DNA of 64,000 nucleotides from Melastoma dodecandrum (GCA_029817715.1 JARUPY010000434.1:1550001-1614000); one strand, 5' to 3'. Counted from the stretch's first letter, positions 1 through 11,924 are shown. A program made the numbers and translations. The notes: generated by a model not told the origin, from the sequence alone.

Positions 1-110
1 TGCAAAACCGAAGGACTTGGCCAGGAGTGCTGTCAGTGAAGCCGGGTGGGCGTACAGCAGGTCGAAGAGAAGGTTGTTGCAGCAGGCGTAAGTGGTGAGG
101 GACTGAAACC
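1..110 (-). other. possible exon running off the window edge
   Basis: On the minus strand a consensus acceptor (AGGTTTCAG) at about 110 is followed by sequence that stays open to base 1 in one frame. The peptide has a balanced, protein-like composition (it includes NNLLFDLLYAHPASLTALL), but I do not recognise a family. It could be the next exon of the candidate exon at 1731-1924, or chance. Confidence 0.2.
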
Positions 111-239
111 TACTGTAGTCGTATTATCTTTATTTGTTTTGCAGATTAAACCAAAAAGACAAAAAGAGAAGCATATCAGAGGCATCCAAACACTTGGATA
201 AAGCGTCATCAGATCTGTTCGTTGATCCATAGAAGGAAT

Positions 240-707
240 AGCCCGCTACAAAGTCACAGAAGGCTGAAGCTTCCAGCCAACGTTCTGTGCTTGCTCAAGT
301 CTGGTTGATTTCCTTGTGATTCGACCTAGACACATCCTAAACACAGCAAGAGTGTTTCTTGCATTGGTAAAGCTTGTCTTACCGTCCCGTGGTCAAAGAA
401 ATTGTTTTCTTACACCACAGAAGGTTTTACCTTCTACACTGTAATCTCTATACGAGTTATTAGTGAAAAGTGACCGAAAGTGGACGTAGGTGATTTCACC
501 GAACCACTATAAAATCCTTTGTGTTCTGCGACTCATTTCGAAGTCAAATTCACACGTTCCATAACTACAGAAGCTTGAAGGCTCTGTAAATTACAGTAAG
601 TTACTTCCGCTGTGAGGGTTGTGAAAAAGCGTTCAAGAATTCCTTAATTGGACTTAACACTAATTCACCCCCCCTCTTAGTATAATCTTTGGGCCAACAA
701 TTGTAAC
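240..707 (+). repeat. 3' part of a Ty1/copia LTR (SIRE-like)
   Basis: The stretch carries word patterns found near the 3' end of plant SIRE-type copia LTRs: CCGAACCACTATAAAATCC at about 499-517, followed by CACCCCCCCTCTTAGTATAA near 667-686 and an ending at CCAACA. The reverse complements of the repeats at 17790-20300 and 31740-33830 contain the same CCGAACCACTATAAA and CACCCTCTTAGT blocks, so these are related LTRs. The upstream limit was not found and no coding region follows, so this is a solo or truncated LTR. Confidence 0.45.
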
Positions 708-739
708 CGACTTAAACTTGCAGGTGATTCAGCGGCAAT

Positions 740-1488
740 TCTGGCAAGGAGTAGTGGGAATATTCGGGTGAAAATGGAGGAAAAGTGCGTGGCTGAATCC
801 GAGGGAGTTCAACACCCCGTTTTGAACCGCCCCAGCTTTGTTCGAGGATTAAGACCATATGAGAAGTATATCCTTGTAATGTCCTCTGGTCTTTATTTCC
901 TTTGCTAATGGCCATACGTATTGTCAGAACAGCCTATGCTAAATGGTAATCAAACACTGTTACTTTGTCTGATTTCCGATATAGGCCAATTATCACAGAA
1001 GTGTAATGCATGTAAAATGACCGCTGTCTTTCTATAGTTGCTGTTTTCTAGTGTCCTTGTAGGATCCTATTAGTCGTCCCTGTTTCATGGCTACAGAGTT
1101 GTAAAGATCACTTTTTTCCAGCAAATTGGCTTTATCGTATTCCTACCAGCAACTTATCCGTATGGTATTATTTCACCACGGACTGATATTGCATTTTTGC
1201 TTTCCCATGGTAAGGACATTCCTGTTGGTTTCGTTAAAAAGACGGCTGAACAGGCAGACTTATATAAGGATAAGGGATCCTCGAGGGAACAAATGGGAGG
1301 TCGAGCTGCGTCAGATGCAGTCCACCAGCCGTTTCTGTATCTGCAGGTGGCACGACATATTCGTCGAGAACAAGATGACCATCGGTGACATCCTTGTCTT
1401 CACTTTCAACGAGAATGGTAATGAACTCGAAGTCAAGTTCTTAGGGGGAGAAGACGGTGGTCGCCTGGCCGGACGAAGAAGGTTCTAG
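740..1488 (+). pseudogene. B3 DNA-binding domain (REM-like) pseudogene
   Basis: B3 domains are plant-specific DNA-binding folds in nuclear transcription factors. The conserved C-terminal half of a REM-type B3 domain is readable at about 1255-1450: RDPRGNKWEVELRQ, then WHDIFVENKMTIGDILVFTF and ELEVKFLGGE. The part before it, GKDIPVGFVKKTAEQAD (about 1204-1254), lies in a different frame, so a frameshift breaks the domain near 1255-1262. An upstream in-frame stretch (about 771-885, including CVAESEGVQHPVLNRPSFV) may be the preceding exon, since it follows a TTGCAG acceptor-like site at about 717-722. The gene lacks a complete domain and is unlikely to make a functional protein. Subfamily (REM versus another B3 class) is inferred only from the GDILVFTF/EVKFLG pattern. 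Confidence 0.6.
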
Positions 1489-1730
1489 AAGGGTTTGGTG
1501 GTTGCTCTGCTGCTCGGACCTGAAGCATATCTGATCGGCTTAGATAGTCCTAGATGATGATGACTCCTTGCTTTCCTAACTGTTCCTCTCCTTCAGTAAG
1601 ATTAGATTAGAGCTTCCATGACTGTCCATTTCGCAAAATGAGGAGGCCAATAATATTAAACTAGGGTTGATATCATGCTTCTCCCAAAGAGATCAATTTG
1701 GCCCTCTGGAATTCATTAATGGAAACTTAC

Positions 1731-1924
1731 ACTTGCAGACTAGAGTCCCGGATGTCCTTCCCAATGGGGATTGTACCCATCTGGAACGGCAACACCACCC
1801 CTGATGAGGCTTTTGCAATGCCTTCCAGCATGGAAATTCCGACAGTATTTTCTTTGACGTTGAGTTTTTTCCTGTCCACAGCAAGGCCTTTTCTGGCCGG
1901 ACGGAAGACGAACAAACTCTGCAT
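1731..1924 (-). other. candidate internal exon of unknown gene
   Basis: The 194-base stretch is open on the minus strand and is bounded by a consensus acceptor (TATTTCAG just above 1924) and a strong donor (GTAAGT just below 1731). Its product (containing VKENTVGISMLEGIAKASSG) matches no family I recognise. The plus strand is also open here, so coding potential is uncertain. It ends in phase 2. Confidence 0.25.
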
Positions 1925-2014
1925 CTGAAATATTGGGCTATAACCGTGCCGTATTAGGCTTAGCCCTTTAAGGCACTGAAATTGAATCGCGCAAAACCAA
2001 TCGAATCATCAGAT

Positions 2015-2427
2015 GGGGAAGCGGCTAACATCCAGTTACCGAGGTTACAGTGGTTACTAAATTTTTGGCGATAATTTGCTACATTTTTACTAAACAGTGT
2101 AAGAAATTTAGTACATTTTAGTTATTTTTCGTAAACGGGCCGACGGGCCTCGTACATTCTTCGTACAATTATACGGGCTTTTACTAAATTTGTTAATGGG
2201 CTTTTACATATGTACTAATAACAAACAATGTATTTGTAATAATGTACGAAACAATGTATTTTTTAGTAAATGGGCCCATAGACTTCGTACTTTTTTCGTA
2301 TGTTTGTACGGACATTTACTAAATTTCATTTATGGGGTTGTACAAGTATACTAAATTTGAACAAATGTTATGTTACTAAACGGTAAAAAAAATTTAGTAA
2401 CTGCTTCAACTGGACATTACCCGCTTC
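2015..2427. mobile_element. palindromic non-autonomous DNA transposon (hAT-like target duplication)
   Basis: A 413-bp near-complete palindrome is flanked by the direct repeat CATCAGAT (2007-2014 and 2428-2435). An 8-bp target duplication is the hAT hallmark. The left end reads GGGGAAGCGGCTAACATCC; the complement of the right end reads GAAGCGGGTAATGTCC. Both are followed by CAGTT and then a TTACTAAATTT block. The interior is a series of TACTAAATTT, TTTAGTAAA, CGTAC and GGGCC words mirrored around an axis near 2221. There is no coding capacity. The same right-terminal word (GTTAGCCGCTTC) closes the related repeat at 29190-29472. Confidence 0.75.
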
Positions 2428-2546
2428 CATCAGATAGGTCGTCTACCACTGCAACAAATAAATCATATTTTGATTATTAAAGTAATTTCAACAACATAAT
2501 TTTTTATCAACTAAATATTTATGGAGGCAACATTTAATAATCATAT

Positions 2547-2654
2547 GTTCACTATAATTTTTTAAATATCATGATAAGCTGTGATAATTTTGTCAATACT
2601 CTATATATATTTATATATCATTTTATCATGATATTAAAAGAAATTATAGAGAAC
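2547..2654. repeat. short hairpin MITE-like element
   Basis: The two ends are inverted repeats of about 32 bp with a few mismatches. The left arm is 2547-2578 (GTTCACTATAATTTTTTAAA, then TATCATGATAA). The right arm is 2621-2654 (TTATCATGATAT, ending in AATTATAGAGAAC). The loop is AT-rich. The size and stem-loop form fit a small MITE; no clear target duplication was seen. Confidence 0.5.
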
Positions 2655-3227
2655 TTATAATAAGGAACATTTTTTGCACTCCGTAATCTATATGTTGGGA
2701 CCATTCGTCATATGTGACATTAGCCGTTTTGTCATAAAGAATTTGTGATCTAAAATTATAATGTCAAAAATAAAATTTAATTGTGATCGCTTAAAATCTC
2801 TCCCACTAAAATCACTTTATTTTTTTTTCCTTTCTTTCCGTTAAATCGCCAGAGAGTTTGAGGTTTCACAGAAAAAGATATGGGCAATCCCCGACCGAGA
2901 TGGAAATCAATTTATCTACTCCTTTTCTTTGAAGAACCAAAAAAAACGGAAATGCACTTATAAGAAAAAAGCGGTAGTGGCCAAAGAGTGGCTGTCGATC
3001 CATCCGACTCCTCGTGCAGGCTCGGCACATGGCTATTGCTATTGTCCCTGCATTATCGATATCAGACGAGATTGGCTTGTGAGAAACAGGGGTCCATGCC
3101 CCTCTCACTGTCGGAGGTTCTTCTCAAGGCACGAGCTCCACACGTCCTTAATCTCGGTAGCCGTCTAGTCGGGATGTTTCACTGAGATCTGCGACAATTT
3201 TGTAAGGCACGGATAAATAAGGGACGA
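2655..3227. other. intergenic stretch, no gene recognised
   Basis: AT-rich up to about 2860, then more balanced sequence with several short overlapping open frames on both strands (2866-3185). None has a recognisable motif or splice context. I see no RNA gene here. Confidence 0.5.
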
Positions 3228-4146
3228 AAAATGCTTCCTAACGAGAGACTTAAAATGTTTCTAATCACACCGAAAGGAGGCTCCGTGACGGCACGTGACG
3301 CGCGCGTCGGGTACTGTTTTACACTTTTGTTCGTAATATACGAAACAATATGAAAAAGTAATCACTGGGTTTGTATTGGGTCCCGTACACCTCTCCCGGT
3401 TGATTCGTATTGGACCTATTAAAATCTTACGAAGTATTACTGTGAAATTAAGTACTTTACGAATTGAGTTCATAAAAGTTTACTAAGTGAGTTCGTACTT
3501 TACTACATACACTTTTTACTTTACAAACTAAGTTTGTGCTTCACCACGTAGACTTCGTACTTTACGAAACAGTAAGTACATTTTTGTATTGGGCTCGTAA
3601 AATTTACGAAGCTATACTGTGAGAATTCATACTTTACGAATTGAGTTCGTAAAAACTTACGGGTTTTACGAACCCAATCGGCCCATTATGAATTTTGGTT
3701 CGTAAAATTTTATGAAGCAGGACCGGGGTAAAATTTTTTTATCTCAATTCATAAAGTATGAAATCTCACAACGAGGCCCAATATGAACCAACTAGGAAGG
3801 GAGTAAAGGCCTAGTGCGGAACAGTACCAAACTGTACTTACTGTTTCGTAAAATACGAAGTCCACCTAGTAAAGTACGAACTCAGTTCGTAAAGTATGAA
3901 GTTTACGTAGTGAAATACGAACTCACTTCGTAAAATTTTACGAACTCAATTCGTAAAGTACAAAATCTCACCATACGACTTCATAAGATTTTACGAGGCC
4001 TAATACGAATCAAACGGCAGAGAAGTACAAGGCCTAGTACGAAACAATACATATTGTTTCTTACATTACGAACAAAAGTATGAAACAGTACCCTACACAC
4101 AATGTCGTGCACGTCATTTTAGCCTTTCCCCTGCCGTAAGCATTCC
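3228..4146. repeat. large imperfect palindrome of TTCGTAAA-type words
   Basis: About 920 bp reads as an inverted repeat around an axis near 3705. For example TTTGTTCGTAATATACGAAA at about 3327 is mirrored at about 4055-4075, and GACTTCGTACTTTACGAAAC at about 3551 is mirrored at about 3840-3862. The outer arms pair AATGCTTCC (left) with the complement of GTAAGCATT (right). The interior is dominated by TTCGTAAA, TTTACGAA and TAGTAAA words and short palindromes such as TTCGTAAAATTTTACGAA. No open frame or convincing target duplication was seen. It looks like a foldback-type relative of the 2015-2427 element. Confidence 0.75.
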
Positions 4147-4257
4147 GCAGTTGCGTTTCTTTGGCTTTTTTCAATTTTTTTAAGATAGAATTTAAATTGC
4201 TATTTAATAATGATTTAATTACTTAATAAATATAAATTAAAAATAATTATTCGTCGG

Positions 4258-4897
4258 TGATGTGAGTTGGATCGAACAAGGCTAAGCCAGGACCAAGTCG
4301 AGTGGAGCACTCGAAACGGTAAGTACCTTCACAGTGTTGAAACTGTCAAGTTGATTTGTCAACTCGAGAAGACAGGAGTTCGTCTTGAGATCAGCTCCAA
4401 CTCGAAACTCGAAAACTCGAGAACACTTCAAGACGGGCGCAACTGACTCTGGCCTAGACCTCTTAATTTAATAATGTTGAACTTATTTTTTATTTCCTTT
4501 TGGTCCTTTCCATTTGGGCTTAATTGGGATTTATGGTTAGCTCACTTTAGGTCTTCTATAAATAGGACTCTTGTGTCTAGACTTAGATAGAACCTTTTGA
4601 AATATTTTCCCAAATTTGGCACCCGTCAAGTTCTTGTTGAACTTTGCGCAACTACTCTTATTGTTTGGTGGATACCAAGCGTGGTGAGATTTTATCCGAG
4701 TTTTCCCATAATCGGTGGTGTTTCTGTATCCACTTGTGAGGCGTTCAACCCTGTGGCAGTCCCGGTGGTTCTTTGGCTATATCCGTGGCGGTCCGAGTCC
4801 TATCCCTTTCATTTACTTTCGTTCGTTTTGTCGTTCCTGTTCCTTCAGTTTAGCCATCATCGTTGTTTTTCCTGTTTCCGTCATGGGTAGCGCATCA
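4258..4897 (+). repeat. 5' LTR of the gypsy element
   Basis: 640 bp, from TGATGTGAGTTGG to GGTAGCGCATCA. It has a TATA-like TCTATAAATAGGACTC at 4555-4570, probably the element's promoter. It aligns with 9230-9810 over its whole length, with the shared blocks GTTGGATCGAACAAGGC and TCGTCTTGAGATCAGCTCC, and with scattered differences. Confidence 0.88.
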
Positions 4898-4899
4898 GT

Positions 4900-4911
4900 T
4901 GGTATCAAAAG
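4900..4911 (+). promoter_or_regulatory. primer-binding site, initiator-Met-tRNA type
   Basis: TGGTATCAAAAGC, two bases downstream of the LTR end, is a slightly altered version of the TGGTATCAGAGC site used by many plant LTR elements. Confidence 0.7.
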
Positions 4912-5009
4912 CACGATTGTGGAGAACCGGTTGTGTTGAGCACTTGGTTGTTGGACATCGCATAGTCGTGTGGAGTGTTGGGTTGTTGTTGAGCGCACGG
5001 TGGCAGTAA

Positions 5010-8000
5010 TGACGAATAGATTTCGACGTGGGATGACGTTAGAGGAGGCCCGTTCGGCTCCTTTAGAATAGGATGTTGGAGAATTACATCGTCAGATGCA
5101 GCATCTCCTAGAAGAAAGGTGGCAACTTGAACCACAGTCTTCTCAATATTTTGAGGACACGGAAGAAAATCCGTTTGTGGATAGATATGGGGACGAGGAT
5201 AGTCCTAGGAATATCAACTCGGGACGAAGAGAGTCCCAGGAAGCAAACTCGAGAACGTCAACCCACACGTTCTATTAATATGCGAGTAGACATTTCTGAG
5301 TTTGAGGGAAAGATAGACCTTGTAGAGTTTCTCGAGTGACTTCATGCCATAGAGAGAGTATTTGACTATGAAGAGATTCCTGAGGAGAGGCAAGTTAAGG
5401 TGGGAGAACTTGAATCAGCAACATCGTCGAGAAAGGAAATAGATCGCTCGTGGGATAAAATGAAAAGAGAGATGAAGAAAAGATTTCTGCCCAAGTGGTA
5501 TCGACAAGACTTGTTCCTGATATTGAACTCGCTTCAATAGTCTTCGAGTATTTCTGAGTACACTCGCGAGTACGAGCAATTGATGCTCTATTTACCTCCT
5601 GAACCATTGCAAGGTATATTAAAGGGTTGAAAACTCATGTGGCAGATGCTATTGAGTTGCAACCTTATTGGAGTTTCGCGGATGCCTACAACCTAGCCCA
5701 TAAAGTCAAGAAGCAGCAAGCTAGGAGAACGTTTGTGAGGCCGACTATGAGGAGCACTCCTTTAAGCAAAGAGAGTTCATCCTCGAGATCCATCTCGAGT
5801 TCGTCTTCGAGAAGTCCAATCTTGAGTAATACCAAGGACCAGGCCAAAGTTAAAGTTCAGCCAGCCTCAAACACTAGTGTCTCGTGAAAGTGTTTTAAAT
5901 ACCATGGATTTGGGCATATAGCTTCTGAGTGCCCAAATCGACGAACTATCACTATTATGGAGCTCTTGAATGATGATCAGGTGTTTGTTCGAGAAGGTGA
6001 ACCCATCCAGGATGTCGAGGAAGAAGTTGTGAAGGAACCCGATGAGGGCGAGTTGTTGGTCATTTGAAAAACCCTTAATGCAAATGTGGTGCCTGATGAA
6101 GTCGACCAGCGGGAAAGGATATTTCAAACTAGATGCACCATACATGGGAAGGTGTGTCATGTGACTGTAGACAGTGGGAGTTGAACCACTGTAGCGTCTA
6201 CAACCATGGTCGAGAAACTGAAGTTATTGACTAAACTACAACCTCGACCATACAAGCTTCAACAATTGAGCAAAGAGAGTGATCTGAGGGTGACTACGCA
6301 GGTGTTGGTTTCGTTGAGCATTGGTCAGGGCTACAAGGACATGGTGACTTGCGATGTAGTTACGATGGACGTGTGTCATGTGTTATTGGGAAGGCCGTGA
6401 CAATATGATCGTCGCGCAGTTTATGATGGGTACAAGAATACACATTCTATCACTCTCGACTAGAAGAAGATTACGCTTCTTCCGTTGACCACTCAAGTAC
6501 TAGCCAAATCGTCTCGAGATCAAACTTGAGAAGACAGTTCGGAGTTTTTTGAGTTGACTCGAGCTATTCGAGAGGAGAAGTATGTGTACATGTTGATGTT
6601 GTTCGAGGAAGGAAAGGAGCACCTCGACTATGTCCCGTCGAGTTCGTGCGCTTTTACAAGAATTTGAGGTCGTGTTTCCTGAGGAGATGCCGAAAGGACT
6701 TCCACCGCGGAGGGACATACAACATCAGATAGACCTAATTCCTGGAGTGTCGCTGCCTAATCGACCTGCGTATCGATGTAATCCCGACGAGGCGAGAGAG
6801 CTGCAGCGACAGGTCGATGAGCTCATTGAACGAGGCTTTGTTCGAGAGAGCCTCAGCCCGTGTTCCATTTCCGCCAACTTTGTTCCAAGAAGGATGGTTC
6901 ATGGCAGATGTGTGTCGATAGTCGAGCAATCAATAAGATCACCGTCAAGTATCGATTTCCCATTCCTCGACTTGATGACATGCTCGATGAATTGCATGGG
7001 TCGACAGCTTTCTCGAAGGTGGATCTACGAAGTTGCTATCCCCAGATTCGAATGAAGAATGAAGATGACTGCAAGACGACATTCAAAGCCAAATTCAGGT
7101 TGTAAGAGTGGATGGTTATGCCGTTTGGACTCTCAAATGCACCGAGTACCTTCATGTGACTGATAAATCAGGTGTTTCGTCCATTCAACGGCAGATTCAT
7201 GGTTGTTTATTTTGATGATATTCTTGTATATAGACACAACGATGAGGAACACATTGATCACCTTAGATAGTATTCGAGAAGTTGACGGAGCAAAGTCGAG
7301 TCGGGAATAGCAAGAAGTGCGAGTTCTCGACTCCCAAACTAGTCTTTCTGGGATACGTCATCTCGAGAGGAGGAATTCAGGTGGATGATAGTAAAGTAGC
7401 TGCTATTCGAGATTGGCCTATTCCCAAGACAGCTCATGATGTCCGGAGCTTTCATGGCCTAACTTTATTTTATTGGAGATTTATCAACGAATTCAGTTCG
7501 ATTGCAACTCCAATGACGGAGGTTTGAAGGGGACGTCCTTCGAATAGACTCCTGCGACTCAATCTAGCTTCGACTTAATCGTCGTTTGTACGAAGCACAT
7601 GTATTGGCACTCCCTGACTTTGACAAGGTGTTTGAAGTCGAGTGTGACGCCTCAAGAATATGAATTGGAGGAGTACTATTGCAATCGGTTTCATACTTCA
7701 GCGAGAAGTTAAATGGATCTCGACTGAATTACTCGACCTATGATAAGGAGTTTTGTGCTATCATTCATAACTCGAGACATGGAGTCACTATCTGATGCCC
7801 AAGGAGTTCATTCTTCATACTGATCAAGCGTCTTTGAAGCATATTAATGGGTAAGCAAAGCTTAATCGACGACATGCAAAGTGGGAGAAATTTCTCCAAT
7901 CATTCAATTTCGTCTTGAAGCATAAGTCGGGAGTGAAGAATGTCATAGCAGACGCATTGCCGAGGAAGTCAGCTCTTATATCCAGGATGGAATCGAAGTT

Positions 8001-9190
8001 GATCGGATTCGAGATGTTGAAAGAGTTGTACTTGAGTGATGCAGACTTTGGAGAGGTGTACAAGGCATGTCTCGGGAAGCCTTTTGAGCATTATCATCTG
8101 TTCGATGGCTTTCTATTTCGAGGCGTTAAGTTATGCATTCCTCGAAGTTCCATTCGAGAACATCTTATTCGAGAGGTATGGAGGAGGACTCGCGGGACAC
8201 TTAGGAGTTGGAAAAACTCTCGAGATGCTTTAAGAACATTTCTACTGGCCTCGAATGGCTAAGGACGTACTCAAGTTGGTTCGACGTTGTGCAACCTGTC
8301 AACGCGCAAAGAGTCACGTCCAGCCACAAGGTCCCTACACACCTATAGTTGAACGTCCATGGGAGCATGTGAGCATGGATTTCGTCCTTGGATTGCCCCG
8401 AAAACAATGACAAAAGGACTCGATCATGGTTGTTATGGATCGATTCTTGAAGATGGCTCACTTTATTGCTTGCAAGAAGACGGATGATGCTACTCACGTG
8501 GTTGAACTTTATTTTTGAGAGATCGTTCGTCTACATGGGGTCCCAATGATCGTGTCGGATCGAGACGTCAAGTTTTTAAGCTATTTTTGGAAGACGCTTT
8601 GGCACAAACTTGGGACAAAGTTACTGTTCAACATCACTTGCCATCCACAGATAGATGGGCGAACTGAGGTTGTGAACAGAACTACGGTAAGCCTACTTCG
8701 GGCTATGGTGTCCAAGAATAAGAATGATTAGGACATCAAACTCGCTCAAGCTGAGTTCGCCTATAATCCAGCCCCTCATTCGACTGCTCGAGCTACACCG
8801 TTCGAAGTGGTGTATGGTGTCAACTCGAGGGTCCTAGTCGAGTTGCTACTAATGCATAATCAGGGTATTCTTGAGAAAGATGCGGTTCGATGAGCTTAAG
8901 AGATGTTAAAGCTCCACACGAAGATTCGTACCCTTATTGAGCAACAAAATGAGAATTACCAATCTAAGGCCAATCGTGGTCGAAAGGAGCGAGTATTCCA
9001 ACCAAGAGATCTTATATGGGTTCACTTGCGAAAGGAGAGGTTTTCAGCAAGGAGGAAGAATAAGCTCATGCCCAGAGCTGATGGTGCTTTTCGAGTCGTC
9101 GAGAGGATTAACAACAATGCTTATAAGATCGACTTCTAGGGGAGTATGGAGTGTCAACGTCATTCAATGTCCCGGATCTCACATTATATG
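5010..9190 (+). pseudogene. gypsy gag-pol polyprotein remnant
   Basis: The domains appear in order in shifting frames. Gag runs from about 5010 and ends in one CCHC zinc knuckle, CFKYHGFGHIASEC, at about 5889-5930. Protease VDSGS at about 6168 is followed directly by a stop. RT has [16 protein letters not shown] (about 6888), PFGLSNAP (about 7120) and FDDILVY (about 7210; F replaces the usual Y/V of the YVDD box). RNase H remnants cover about 7590-7990. The integrase zinc region CATCQRAKSHVQPQGPY (about 8289) is followed by the core, [15 protein letters not shown] and [14 protein letters not shown] (8558-8676), and by a basic C-terminal segment to about 9140. At least ten stops or frameshifts are visible, for example before 6860, at 7105 and at 8730. 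The integrase sequence is of the chromovirus-like Ty3 type; no chromodomain was recognised. Confidence 0.88.
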
Positions 9191-9229
9191 AGGATGACGA
9201 ACTACAAATCTTCTTCAACAATGGGAGGA

Positions 9230-9810
9230 TGGTACAAGTTGGATCGAACAAGGCCAAGTCGAGTGGAGCACTCTAGACGGGAAGTACGTTCATGGTGTTG
9301 AAGTGGTCGAGTTGATTCGTCAACTCTAGAAGACATGAGTTCGTCTTGAGATCAGCTCCAACTCGAGACTCGGAAACTCGAGAATACTTCAAGACAGGCC
9401 TAGCCGACTCTGGCCCAGACCTCTTAATTTAATAATGTTGGACTTGTTTTTTATTTCCATTTCGTTTTTATAAATCAGACTCTTGTGTTTAGGTTTCGAC
9501 AGAACCTTTTGAAATATTTTTCCAAATTTGGCAACCGTCAAGTTCTTGTTGAAATTTGTGTAACTTCTCTTATCGTTTGGTGGATTCCAAGTGTGACGAT
9601 ATTTTATCCGAGCATTCCCATAATCGGTGGTGTTTATGTATCCGGTTGTGAGGCGTTCAACCCTCGTGGCAGTCCTGGTGGTGCTTTGGTTGTATCTGTG
9701 ACGGTCCGAGTCCTATCCCTTTCGTTTACTTTCGTTTGTTTCGTCGTTCCCGTTCCTTCAGTTTAGCCATCGTCGTTGTTTTTCCCGTTTCCGCCATTGG
9801 TAGCACATCG
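9230..9810 (+). repeat. 3' LTR of the gypsy element
   Basis: 581 bp, beginning TGGTACAAGTTGGATCGAAC after a purine tract and ending GGTAGCACATCG, where the 5' LTR has GGTAGCGCATCA. Divergence and small deletions relative to the 5' LTR indicate an old insertion. Confidence 0.87.
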
Positions 9811-11848
9811 GTAGCGTAATAACCGAAAGTACATGTCCATAATTATACTTATTCACTAAACAAGACCCTACACTACTGTGGTAGTTATAGTTAAATTAAA
9901 TTCATTTAGTCTTAACCTTAATCTGTCTATCCATGCCGAGTATATATAGAGACTATCCTACCGTTTGAACATCTCAATCCTTTGGACGTAGACATATTCA
10001 ATTATAGTTTTTTCGTTTCTAACCTAGAATCCCTTTTTTTTTTCTTTGTTCGATTAGATTGAGTGAGTCTTCACAACTATGACGAAGCAATTGCATGCTT
10101 TAGATATAGAGATAAAATAAGCAAACTAAGCTCCGGACACATTGGACACGATCTATGTACCTTTTCTTTTTTACTTTTGTTCATTGTAGATTCTATGCGT
10201 TCTCTTTTCTTCTTTTCATTTTTTACCACTTTAATACAAGTCCTCATCTAATTCACACTATGATATAAATAAAAGATATAAAGCATCCAAAAACATATAC
10301 TTGTCCGAAATTTTATGCATGTATTAGTGCTACCGCATTATGCTGATTCACAGCGCAGCTAGCATTTTATATGAATTCTTTTGTTGATACACATATGTTG
10401 GGACTAAAATAGAAGAGTTTTCATCCTGGTACTGTTAGTTTTGAAAACATATTACAATAGCAAGTTCGGAAAGTTTCGGTTTACCTCCCTAAGTCATTAC
10501 TTGAAGCAGGGAGTTAGGGACGATAAACTGAAATTTTGTAGTGAGTTCATCACAAGCAAATTAAGTCGCAAATTTGAGCAGAGAGTTTCTTCTTGGAGTA
10601 AACTCACTACTTGAAATAAGGAGTTAGGCATGGTAAACACTGCATTTTCAAAACTTCTTGTTTTCTTGGCATGAAGCATACGAAATTAGGGTTATTGGTT
10701 AGATTTAAAAAATAATAATAATAAAGCGTAATCGAATATAATGGATTATTTCGGATTTAATAGAAACACACGAATCTGACTAGAAAATTTATCGTGTCTA
10801 ATGGGTAGCCACTAAGTAGATACAAATCCGAAGAAAACACCTTATTTAGACCACGAAATGCGTATTGCGTCTAACCTAACATGTGATTTTGTTTTAATTT
10901 TTCCACCCATTTTATATGAAATATTTAATTGTAAGTGGCAAATAAAATTAGCTTTTAGTGAATAACTCGATAAGTTTGTTTCATGTTTTGTGTTTTTTAT
11001 GTTTTATTATAAGTAAGTTACTTTGACTTTTTCATTTAAAATCTTTTAAATTTTGTTGTTGAAGGAAGTTTGGCATAAGATTATTAAATTTATAAAAAGA
11101 ATTAGTTGTATTAATCAAATGTAACAATTTTAATAAATAGTTGGCAATATGAGAGATTGAGAAAGCAGATTGGGAAAATGATAAACAAACATTAGTTGGA
11201 AATAAAAATAAAATAAATATCAGTTGACGACAACGTCATCGCTTTGAAGTATTTCAGCTTAGTGTACAAGAGGAAGTACGTATTATAAGAAATTCTAGTT
11301 AGAATCATATCATATATCTAACTTCAAATTGGATCTAAATAGAAAAAAAATTTTCTCTAAAATTTTAACTTTAAATCTAGGTTTCCAAATATTGGCATGA
11401 TTAGTTTAACAAAAGGGAATATTTTCCCATATGTACTTGCAACCTAATAAAACCGGGCATGTGGCCAATTGTCAACGCATGATAGTGAGATGATTTTCCT
11501 CAGTATGATTCCAAGGTATCCTCAACATCAAACAAACCAAGTCCGCACACGTCCATTTAGAAATTAATGCATGTTCCGAATACTCCGATTTTGTCAATTT
11601 ATATGCTTTCCACATATAAAAAGAACAACAAAATCAGTAGGACATTGGGAAAATATTTTTCACGGTTTTTAATCACTCTTTACTTTCATTGGAAGAAAGG
11701 TCACCGGAAAGATGCCGATGCTCGCCCTTCCTGAAGAATATCAAATCCTAGCTTTTTTTTTTTCGCTTTTCGGCGGCTTCGGAATCGAATGCCTTGGCCG
11801 CATTACGCCACCAACTCCTCTCTCCTAGCCCTTCTCTGCCCATTCCCT
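9811..11848. other. AT-rich intergenic region, no gene
   Basis: Scattered TATA-like and pyrimidine runs occur at 9940-10060. A weak ~110-bp-spaced direct repeat (ACTTGAA..GGAGTTAGG at about 10500 and 10612) is the only structure seen. No open frame over 70 codons has a recognisable product. The last ~150 bp act as the promoter region of the gene at 11925. Confidence 0.5.
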
Positions 11849-11855
11849 TATAAAT
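11849..11855 (+). promoter_or_regulatory. TATA box
   Basis: TATAAAT within CCCTTATAAATCTCTCC lies 76 bases before the start codon at 11925, a normal spacing for a plant promoter with a short 5' leader. Confidence 0.6.
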
Positions 11856-11924
11856 CTCTCCTCATGACCTCGCTAATGTTATCATAAGGAACTCAAAGTA
11901 ACTTCTAAGACAAAGCATCAGGAA

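Larger units (their letters stand above)
4258..9810 (+). mobile_element. decayed Ty3/gypsy LTR retrotransposon, both LTRs present
   Basis: Direct LTRs (4258-4897 and 9230-9810) bracket gag, protease, RT, RNase H and integrase remnants in the plant Ty3/gypsy order. The 5' LTR begins TGATG and ends CATCA, followed by a Met-tRNA-like primer site. The 3' LTR is preceded by a purine-rich tract (ATGGGAGGA). The host 5-mers just outside (GTCGG on the left, GTAGC on the right) agree only partly, so the target duplication is eroded or the ends are off by a few bases. Related copies lie at 15957-16926 and 62724-63593. All frames carry stops, so the element is dead. Confidence 0.9.

Noticed and set aside
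2841..3185. Cluster of short open frames on both strands as a gene
   Set aside because: No recognisable domain, and both strands are equally open, which suggests a composition effect.
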